Of a DNA stretch of 64,000 nucleotides, positions 42,535 through 48,714 are shown piece after piece. Position numbers and translations under genes: made by a program. Under the pieces are notes generated by a model that had not been told where the DNA came from, ran no database searches, and saw only the letters and a program-made list of their open reading frames with translations. The stretch's first letter is position 1. Every line of letters starts with the position of its first letter. Source of the DNA: SHLQ01 sp964517125 (GTDB lineage: Bacteria; Actinomycetota; Acidimicrobiia; Acidimicrobiales; SHLQ01); NCBI GenBank assembly GCA_964517125.1, contig CAZFBD010000016.1, positions 1-64,000 on the forward strand, written 5' to 3'.

Positions 42535-43287
42535 ATGACCATCCGACCGAGCCGTACCCTGCGCCTCACCGCCGCCGCCCTCGCCATCGCGAGCACCACG
42601 ATCGTCGGAACCGCCACCACTGCAAGCGCCACCATGGGCTGCGGCGAGTACTCCTTCAGCTTCGAAGGCACGCGCCTGCTCAACGACGGAATCAGCGACA
42701 CCGCTGGTCCGTTCACCATCACCCTTCCCGCCGGTACCTACGACATTGCCCTCCACTCCTTCGACGACCACGTCGCCCACCCCGGCCAAACCGACCAAAC
42801 CCAGGAACAGTGGTACTTCCAACTCGACAACGGGTATCAGTCCCCGACCACCACCGACATCCCCGATGACGACACCTTCGCCGCCGACACGTTCAGCAAC
42901 GTCACCATCCCCACCGACGCCACCACCATCACCGTCCACCACCTCCGCGAAGGCGGCATCAACTCGGTCGCACCCCTGTGCGTCGGGTTCACCACCACAC
43001 AAACCCGAACCCAACCCGAGCTCGACACGGCCATCGAAATCGCTGGCCCGCAAGCGCCCTTCCAACCGCTTCCCGTCACCAACGCCCCAACCATCACCGT
43101 CGAGGTCGAAGCGGTCACCGAGATCGCTGCACCCCCAGCAGTCGCGCCGGCACCGGTCGTGGAGACCCCACAACTCGCCTTGACCGGTCCAACCACCACC
43201 TGGACGATGATCGCCACCGGCGTCACGTTGATTGCCCTCGGCACCGCGCTCACCGCTCACCAGCGGCGAAGCAACCTCGCCGGTTGA
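42535..43287 (+). CDS. LAxTG-anchored surface protein C
   Basis: 250 residues, third member of the family. Signal peptide about 1-34 (ending TTASATMG); domain with CGEYSFSFEGTRLLNDGIS, AGPFTITLPAGTYDIAL, EQWYFQLDNGYQSPTTTDIP, ITVHHLREGGINSVAPLC; Ala/Pro/Thr-rich linker; sorting motif LALTG near 217, membrane helix, basic end. The two conserved Cys are retained in all three proteins and may form a disulfide. ATG 42535 is chosen because the signal peptide begins there; an ATG at 42457 would add 26 non-hydrophobic residues. It is followed by the histidine kinase on the opposite strand. Confidence 0.8.
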   Translation: MTIRPSRTLRLTAAALAIASTTIVGTATTASATMGCGEYSFSFEGTRLLNDGISDTAGPFTITLPAGTYDIALHSFDDHVAHPGQTDQTQEQWYFQLDNGYQSPTTTDIPDDDTFAADTFSNVTIPTDATTITVHHLREGGINSVAPLCVGFTTTQTRTQPELDTAIEIAGPQAPFQPLPVTNAPTITVEVEAVTEIAAPPAVAPAPVVETPQLALTGPTTTWTMIATGVTLIALGTALTAHQRRSNLAG

Positions 43288-43390
43288 ACCAACCTCGCCC
43301 CGTCGAGCCGCCAGCACACCTGGGGGCTCGATTTCCCTCTCCCGCAACGCGGAGGTCAATTCGATGTCGGCTTCGCCAAGCCGGTCGGAG

Positions 43391-44500
43391 TCACACCCGG
43401 GTGCTGATGTTTGCGCCCGGCAATTCGAACTCGACGGTGGTTCCGGCGCCCTCGGTGCTGTGAACCGTCCAGGAGCCTGAAGCTCGCCCTGCAAGCTCAC
43501 GACACGCCGACATTCCCATGTGCCCGGCACGCCGCCGCAGCCCAATCGAGCTGTCGAAGCCCTTGCCATTGTCGATGATGGTCGCTCGGACGCTGCCATC
43601 GGCACCTTCGAGACGAACCAGCACCTTCGTTGCCTCAGCATGCTTCGCAACGTTCCACAGCGCCTCTGCAACCAACCGATACGCCAACGATGCTGTTTCG
43701 AACGACGGTTCATCGCTCAATTCCTCATCGAGCGAGCATTCGAGATCCAACGGCTCGAGCACTTCGCCGAAGTAGACGTCAACCGCAGCCGCGAGACCGT
43801 CATCGCCCAACGTCGGCGGGTGAAGATCGACCAACAATCGGCGCATGCGATCGACTGCGGTCACCACGGAATCCTGCACGTCCCGCAGAAGATCCGCACC
43901 CTCTTCATCGACATGTCGTCGCAGCCGTTGCAGCCGGAGCCCAACCGCAGTGATCACCTGAATGGGGTCGTCGTGCAACACTCCCGCAAGCGCTGCCCGT
44001 TCTTCTGCGATGAGCCGTTGCAGCTTGAGCTCAGTCTGGTGTCGATCGAGCGCAAGTTCAGCAAGCTCCCCGTAGCGCCGCAGAAACTCGAGCTCCGCAT
44101 CGTCGATCGAGTCATCGGCCAGCAGCACGGCCGCCAACCAATTGAGCGAGCCGACAGCTTGGCGACCGACCGGGACCAGGACAACTGACGACCCGTCATC
44201 CAGTGGAAACAGTGCGATCGGGGCGTGAGATACAACACCGTCGATGATCCGCAACACCGCTTTCTCGGTGGCGGGCACGAGGCGATTCCCCGTGATCACT
44301 GTTTGACGGCCGGCATCGAAATCGACGACCACTGCAGCGGCCGTACTGGGCCAGCTGTCCTCGATCCGGCCGACGATCTCGCTCATCACCTCATCGATGG
44401 GAGCATTCGCAACGATCAGGCTGGTGACCTGGCTCTGAGAATCGATCAGCGCCCGCAGGTCCCTGCGAGGCAGCTGCTCGATGGCTTCAATTTCTTCCAC
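43391..44500 (-). CDS. NarX/DosS-type histidine kinase with GAF-like sensor
   Basis: 369 residues, no membrane segment. The N-terminal 180 residues look like a GAF domain (TSLIVANAPIDEVMSEIVGRIED...LELAELALDR). The HisKA_3 region has a His box AEERAALAGVLHDDPIQVITAVGLRLQRL and DRMRRLLVDLHPPTLGDDGL. The ATPase domain keeps AEALWNVAKHAEATKV (N box), IIDNGKGFD and GHMGMSACRELAGRASG. GTG 44500 is chosen since GGAGG lies 5 bases upstream. It is divergent from two receiver proteins, which are its probable partners, across a TGACAC-type palindrome. Confidence 0.85.
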   Translation of the reverse strand: MEEIEAIEQLPRRDLRALIDSQSQVTSLIVANAPIDEVMSEIVGRIEDSWPSTAAAVVVDFDAGRQTVITGNRLVPATEKAVLRIIDGVVSHAPIALFPLDDGSSVVLVPVGRQAVGSLNWLAAVLLADDSIDDAELEFLRRYGELAELALDRHQTELKLQRLIAEERAALAGVLHDDPIQVITAVGLRLQRLRRHVDEEGADLLRDVQDSVVTAVDRMRRLLVDLHPPTLGDDGLAAAVDVYFGEVLEPLDLECSLDEELSDEPSFETASLAYRLVAEALWNVAKHAEATKVLVRLEGADGSVRATIIDNGKGFDSSIGLRRRAGHMGMSACRELAGRASGSWTVHSTEGAGTTVEFELPGANISTRV

Positions 44501-44521
44501 GACGACCTCCAAGAACCACGA

Positions 44522-44537
44522 TGACACAAACGTGTCT
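44522..44537. promoter_or_regulatory. TGACAC-type palindrome between histidine kinase and response regulator
   Basis: TGACACAAACGTGTCT matches TGACAC-N4-GTGTCA with one change. It lies 21 bases upstream of the kinase GTG and 93 bases upstream of the regulator ATG, which suggests autoregulation by the NarL-type regulator. Confidence 0.55.
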
Positions 44538-44630
44538 TGAGAACTGTCGCCAGGCAACCGAAGATGGAGGCACACAAGACACACGCTCTCCAATCGTCAA
44601 GCAATCGAACCCAAGGGAAGAGGAGCCGGA

Positions 44631-45287
44631 ATGACCACAGATCAGGAGACGCAAATCCGTACGCTGCTCGTCGACGACCATCGCGTCGTCGCACTCGGGC
44701 TGAAAGCCCTCATCGAAGAAGACGAACTGGTGTGCGTCGAAGGCATCGCCGCGACCGTCGCAGAAGCCAAAGCAATGGCGGCTGCGCTCCTTCCCGACGT
44801 GGTCCTCGTGGATTTTCGGCTCCCCGACGGCAGCGGGTTGGAAGTCATCAGCCATCTACGGTCGGTTACGCCCACCATCGGCATTGTCATGATCACCGGT
44901 TCCGCCGACCGTCGAATCCTTGCGTCGGCCCTCGACGCTGGCTGCAACGGGTTTCTCTCGAAAGGCGCCGACCAGGAAGATCTTCTGGCCGCAATTCGGG
45001 CTGCCCGACACGGCGAATCCCACTTCACGCCCGACGTAGTCCGGCATCTTTCCCACCTGAAACGTTTCGAACAGTTCGACAACGAAGCGCTCACCACGCG
45101 GGAATGCGAAATTCTGCAACTGTGCGCTGCGGGCCGCAGCCCGGATGAAATTGCTGCCGAGCTGTACCTGAGCACGCACACCGTTCGGAATCACATTCGC
45201 AACGCGATGAACAAACTCCAGGCACACTCAAAGCTCGAAGCCGTGGTGAAAGCCGTACGACTCAGATTGATCTCCATCGATGACTAA
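44631..45287 (+). CDS. NarL/LuxR-family response regulator
   Basis: 218 residues. Receiver: RTLLVDDHRVVALGLKALIEED, phospho-acceptor in VVLVDFRLPDGSGLEV, VMITGSADRR and FLSKG with conserved Lys. HTH: LTTRECEILQLCAAGRSPDEIAAELYLSTHTVRNHIRNAMNKLQ. Partner of the divergent GAF kinase. Its HTH differs from DevR at the recognition helix (HTVRNHI versus KTVKNYI), consistent with a different palindrome (TGACAC type). GGAGCC precedes the ATG. It overlaps the next gene by 8 bases. Confidence 0.9.
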   Translation: MTTDQETQIRTLLVDDHRVVALGLKALIEEDELVCVEGIAATVAEAKAMAAALLPDVVLVDFRLPDGSGLEVISHLRSVTPTIGIVMITGSADRRILASALDAGCNGFLSKGADQEDLLAAIRAARHGESHFTPDVVRHLSHLKRFEQFDNEALTTRECEILQLCAAGRSPDEIAAELYLSTHTVRNHIRNAMNKLQAHSKLEAVVKAVRLRLISIDD

Positions 45288-45675
45288 CACTCTTCAATCC
45301 ACCATCGGCGTCGTCATTGCCGACGACGACCACGACATCTGCGCCGCACTCGCTGAACTGATCGAGGACCACTCAGCACTGTCACTGCTCGCCGTAGCGC
45401 ACTCTGGCGAGGATGCAGCGCGCCTTGCCCAGCAACATGGCGCCGACCTCGTCGTCACCGATGTTCAGATGCCGTCCGGCGGTGTCGAGGCGATCAGCCT
45501 CGTGAAGGCCCATTCACCCGGCACGATTGTTGCGGTCTTCACCGCCAAGCGCGATCGTCGCACACGTCTCGCGATGCTTCAGGCAGGAGCCGTGGAGGTG
45601 TTCACGAAGGGAACGAGCCTGGATCTCGCGCAGGATCTCGCGGATCTCTTCGGCCAACGGCCGTCGAGGCGCTGA
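45280..45675 (+). CDS. Single-domain response regulator
   Basis: 131 residues, receiver only: IGVVIADDDHDICAALAELIED, phospho-acceptor in LVVTDVQMPSGGVEAI, VAVFTAKRDR, and VFTKG. No output domain, so it may act as a phosphate sink or bind a partner protein. It overlaps the previous regulator by 8 bases. A decayed copy of its 5' part occurs at 46250-46330. Confidence 0.88.
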   Translation: MTNTLQSTIGVVIADDDHDICAALAELIEDHSALSLLAVAHSGEDAARLAQQHGADLVVTDVQMPSGGVEAISLVKAHSPGTIVAVFTAKRDRRTRLAMLQAGAVEVFTKGTSLDLAQDLADLFGQRPSRR

Positions 45676-45800
45676 TCTTCACCTCCACTCCTACCCCCCG
45701 GTCCCCCGGAGCAGCATTCTGGGAAGAATGATCATGACCACGATGGGACATGTGGCTACCAACTGCGCACTTGTGGTACGGGTGTGCCCTTAAAACGCAA

Positions 45801-45831
45801 CGATGCCCCTGCGAGATCCGCAGGGGCATCG
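45801..45831. terminator. Bidirectional terminator hairpin
   Basis: CGATGCCCCTGCG and CGCAGGGGCATCG form a perfect 13-base stem with loop AGATC. On the minus strand it is followed by TTGCGTTTTAAG, a moderate T-run, so it best terminates the small gene at 45851-46138 while also closing the regulator operon. Confidence 0.8.
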
Positions 45832-45850
45832 TCATCGAGGCGTTGGGGGG

Positions 45851-46138
45851 TCACGCCGCCATGCTGGGTGCTGCGTTCAACGACCATCGGTGCTCGAGCT
45901 CACGCAATCGTTGTTCGCACACGACCAGGTCGGAACCGGCTGTGAGGTCGAGAACGTTAGCTGCCGAGCGGAATGACAATCGATCGACCAGCAGCTCAAT
46001 CTCGTGCAACTCCTTGAAGAGCACGACACGGGAGGCGGAATCGACTTCGGGTTCTCGCATCGCGAGGTTCCGTACTCTTCGACAGAGCATCTCCGGGGTG
46101 TCCATCGAAGTGGGTTCACGCTGTGCGGTTCGTGTCAT
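45851..46138 (-). CDS. Small hypothetical protein, strong AT-rich promoter
   Basis: 95 residues, mainly helical (EVDSASRVVLFKELHEIELL and SDLVVCEQRLRELEHRW), charged, no signal or membrane segment. I do not recognise it. AAGGAGG lies 7 bases before ATG 46138, one of the best ribosome sites of the window, and the promoter is close to consensus with an operator over the -10, so it is probably an expressed and regulated gene. A small regulatory or ribosome-linked protein is conceivable but unsupported. Confidence 0.6.
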   Translation of the reverse strand: MTRTAQREPTSMDTPEMLCRRVRNLAMREPEVDSASRVVLFKELHEIELLVDRLSFRSAANVLDLTAGSDLVVCEQRLRELEHRWSLNAAPSMAA

Positions 46139-46150
46139 TATCGCACCTCC

Positions 46151-46186
46151 TTGAATAGATATTATTCAACGTATGCGTTCTGTAAA
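46151..46186 (-). promoter_or_regulatory. Promoter with operator over the -10 element
   Basis: Read on the minus strand: -35 TTTACA (46186-46181), 16 bases, -10 TAATAT (46164-46159). The perfect 7-5-7 palindrome TTGAATAGATATTATTCAA (46151-46169, + strand) covers the -10 and the start site, a repressor layout. Confidence 0.6.
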
Positions 46187-46205
46187 CCCTATTTAGGAAA
46201 AAAGA

Positions 46206-46330
46206 TCGATGGTCGAGGTGTTGGCGGCTGCTGGAATCACTCCATCAGATCGTCACCCACGATGACGACGACATCTGTGCCGCGCTCGCTGGGCCGATCC
46301 AGGCAGCGAGTCGTCAGCCCTGTTGGCTGC
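46206..46330. pseudogene. Two decayed gene fragments side by side (CorA 5' end and receiver 5' end)
   Basis: 46206-46250, read on the minus strand, gives SDGVIPAAANTSTID, matching PDGVISAADNTSSID of the CorA gene at 38550; the DNA closely matches 38481-38524. 46250-46330, read on the plus strand, gives HDDDDICAALAGPIQ, matching DDDHDICAALAELIE of the receiver gene at 45280. Neither fragment has an intact frame, and the second runs into the end of the mscS-like gene. Confidence 0.7.
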
Positions 46331-47111
46331 GCAGTTTGTCCTGCACCCGAAGCCATTCCTCGAGAATTTCATGTTCGACGCGCCACACGTCCGATGTGGC
46401 CACGGGAACACGCACCGTCAGCTCGACCCCATCTGCGCTGATCGGTCGCGGCGTCACAAACGGTTCGATGATGGGCGCCGGAAGCGCATGCCGTTTGGCC
46501 CTCTTGTCCATCTGCTTGCGCGCCGGCTGAACATAGGGTGCCGCCACTCGGTCGGCCGACTTCTTGAGCGCATCCATGGCTGCCCCCCACTCCTTCGAGC
46601 TGACCGGCACGTGAAACGAATGCAGGATGTACTCGTGGCCAGTCGTTTCGTTGACGACCGGTTCGGTCAGGAACTGGCTGTTGGGCACAGTGATCGTCCG
46701 ACCCGTGCGGAGATGGCCGGGACTGATTTCGATCAGCGTTGTGGTCAGGAGCGAGTGGTCAATCACCTGTCCCCGAATACCCGCGACCTGTACACGATCA
46801 CCTATCGAATACGAAGAACTCGTGGCACGAACAAATGCACCCACCATCGACTTGATCAGGTCCTGAACCGAAATGGCAACTGCCACCGCCACGGCCACGA
46901 GCGACAGGCCAATGACACGAAGCTCATCCGCCCAGATGAGCATGATGAGAAATGCCCCGACGAGGAGTGAGACATTTCGGACCAGGACGATCCAACTCCT
47001 CCGCTCCTCGATCGACGCCCACTCAAAACGCCCGAAGACCCGAAGAAGTAACACCCGAATCAAAACGATGAGAACCAGGACCAGCCCTGTGGCGATGAGT
47101 TCAGGAGTCAT
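46314..47111 (-). CDS. MscS-family mechanosensitive channel
   Basis: 265 residues. Three membrane helices: about 5-25, 43-65 and the pore-lining third helix LVAVAVAVAISVQDLIKSMVGAFVR, which has the alternating small residues of MscS. The beta domain follows (SYSIGDRVQVAGIRGQVIDHSLLTTTLIE and GRTITVPNSQFLTEPVVNET). A C-terminal alpha/beta part ends in EWLRVQDKLRSQQG. It should release solutes on hypo-osmotic shock. ATG 47111 is chosen by the first helix. The last bases overlap the decayed receiver fragment. Confidence 0.88.
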   Translation of the reverse strand: MTPELIATGLVLVLIVLIRVLLLRVFGRFEWASIEERRSWIVLVRNVSLLVGAFLIMLIWADELRVIGLSLVAVAVAVAISVQDLIKSMVGAFVRATSSSYSIGDRVQVAGIRGQVIDHSLLTTTLIEISPGHLRTGRTITVPNSQFLTEPVVNETTGHEYILHSFHVPVSSKEWGAAMDALKKSADRVAAPYVQPARKQMDKRAKRHALPAPIIEPFVTPRPISADGVELTVRVPVATSDVWRVEHEILEEWLRVQDKLRSQQG

Positions 47112-47182
47112 GACCTGCAGTTTCGCACCACCGAAGGCCGATATCACCCGTCCACCATCCGGCGATAGGAAGCAATGTCTGC

Positions 47183-47878
47183 TCAGACCTCGGCGACGTA
47201 GAGAATTTCGCCCGTAGGTGCGGGCGAACCCGTATCGGGCTCGATCGTGATGGCCCACACCGCTGGCTCGCCCGAAAGCTCGCCGTTGACCGTCGCGATT
47301 CCATCTTCCGGAATGAACAGCCCCACGGGTTCCGGTTCGCCTGAGCCAATGAACCACAACGCGTACGCACGTCCGTCGCCCGGGTCGGGCAGGCCGTCAG
47401 CCCGGAGAGCGAACGTGCCGTCGGTTGGCGACCATGCGACGTCCACCGAGCCGGCCGGTGTGCCAGCAAGAGCCGCCTCCTGCGCGTCCTCCTGTTCAGC
47501 GACGCTCGCAAACACGTCTGGCTCACCTGAGGTCTGGAGGAATACACCGACCCCGATGAGGGCAGCCATGACGGCAGCGGCTGCGCTGAGCAGCACTCTG
47601 GATCGACGGCGTTCGCGGGCTGCGGTCAGGTCGATGACGGGCGCAGGCGTCGAAATCTGTTCGGTCTGGGCAATTTCGTCCAGCAGCGACGCTCGAAGGT
47701 CCGCCGGTGGGGCCACGTCCACAACTTCGTCGAACCGGTCAGTCGTGCCTCGATGGGCCTCGACCTCGGAACGCAAGTCAGGATCGGAAGCCAACGCCAC
47801 TTCGAAGGCGGTCCGTTCATCAGCAGGGAGCGCATCCAGTGCGTAGAGGATGGCGAGATCGCGTTGTTCATCGTTCAT
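47183..47878 (-). CDS. rskA: RskA-family anti-sigma factor
   Basis: 231 residues. Residues 1-70 form the cytoplasmic zinc-less anti-sigma domain (RDLAILYALDALPADERTAFEVALASDP...FDEVVDVAPPADLRASLLDEI). A single helix (VLLSAAAAVMAALIGVGVFL) spans the membrane. The external part is the RskA domain (VAWSPTDGTFALRADGLPDPGDGRAYALWFIG, VGLFIPEDGIATV, VWAITIEPDTGSPAPTGEIL). In mycobacteria such proteins hold SigK and release it by regulated proteolysis. Its start overlaps the end of sigK by 4 bases. Confidence 0.88.
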   Translation of the reverse strand: MNDEQRDLAILYALDALPADERTAFEVALASDPDLRSEVEAHRGTTDRFDEVVDVAPPADLRASLLDEIAQTEQISTPAPVIDLTAARERRRSRVLLSAAAAVMAALIGVGVFLQTSGEPDVFASVAEQEDAQEAALAGTPAGSVDVAWSPTDGTFALRADGLPDPGDGRAYALWFIGSGEPEPVGLFIPEDGIATVNGELSGEPAVWAITIEPDTGSPAPTGEILYVAEV

Positions 47879-48555
47879 GCGTTCGCCTCCAGAGTCCGAC
47901 GCAACCGGTTCATGCCGTCGCGAATTCTCGTCTTGATCGTTCCCTCGGGTTCGCCCAGGTGGGCTGCGACCTCGCGATACGTCAGACCGCCGAAGTAGGC
48001 CAGTTCGATCGCTTTCTGGTGGGGGTCTCCAAGTTCTGCGAGGGCGTCCCGGAGCCTGTTTGCTTCGCTAGATGCAGTCACCGCCTCATCCGCACCCGGC
48101 GCGACGACACGTTGCTGACGGGCGTCATCGAGGTCCCGCCGTCGGGCTGCCTCCTCCGATCGCACCCGGTCGATTGCTCGACGGCGCGCCATCGTGAGTA
48201 TCCATGAGCGAGCGGTGCCGCGCCCGGAGTCAAAGCTCGAAGCCGTACGCCACACTTCAACGAATACCTCCTGCGTCACTTCTTGTGCCATGGCATCGTC
48301 GCGGAGGACGCGACGGATCGTCCCATGGACCACGCCGGCAACCTCGTCGTAGAGCGTCGCGAAGGCCGCCTGATCGCCGGTTCCCGCCCGCTCAAGTGCC
48401 ACACTCGCCGAATCGATGGCGGCACGCTCGACCGGTTCTGTCACGGCGGCCGCACGACTACGGCGAAGGGGAAGCACCGGCCCAGCGTAGAGCGGCCACC
48501 TCGACAACGGACGGAGCGAGAGTGGAGCGCTCGGTGGTGTCAGCGTGGCGATCAT
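47875..48555 (-). CDS. sigK: ECF sigma factor, SigK-like
   Basis: 226 residues from ATG 48555. Region 2: QAAFATLYDEVAGVVHGTIRRVLRDDAMAQEVTQEVFVEVWRTASSFDSGRGTARSWILTMARRRAIDRVRSEEAARR, shown here as a description of the span about residues 60-145; region 4: LRDALAELGDPHQKAIEL, FGGLTYREVAAHLGEPEGTI, KTRIRDGMNRLRRTL. The pairing with RskA identifies the SigK branch. The start is set by the promoter: the -10 ends 6 bases before ATG 48555, the same leaderless arrangement as the oxidoreductase gene. GTG 48444 is the alternative and would remove a 37-residue Pro/Leu-rich extension. Confidence 0.86.
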   Translation of the reverse strand: MIATLTPPSAPLSLRPLSRWPLYAGPVLPLRRSRAAAVTEPVERAAIDSASVALERAGTGDQAAFATLYDEVAGVVHGTIRRVLRDDAMAQEVTQEVFVEVWRTASSFDSGRGTARSWILTMARRRAIDRVRSEEAARRRDLDDARQQRVVAPGADEAVTASSEANRLRDALAELGDPHQKAIELAYFGGLTYREVAAHLGEPEGTIKTRIRDGMNRLRRTLEANA

Positions 48556-48561
48556 GACCGT

Positions 48562-48589
48562 GGTTCGGAGCCACCGCTGCTCTGGATTG
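48562..48589 (-). promoter_or_regulatory. SigK-type promoter of sigK-rskA (autoregulation)
   Basis: On the minus strand: CAATCC (48589-48584), 16 bases, CGAACC (48567-48562), then 6 bases to ATG 48555. The 11 bases CTCCGAACCAC are identical in the fasciclin promoter. Confidence 0.78.
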
Positions 48590-48714
48590 CACACAGTGGG
48601 AAATCCTTGAAGCTACGGATCGAAACTACTGTTCGACACGAACGGTGCTCTCGCCGATCATGAAGTACTTGAGCTGCGGAGCGCCCTTGTGGCGAACAGC
48701 AACCACAGCACTCT

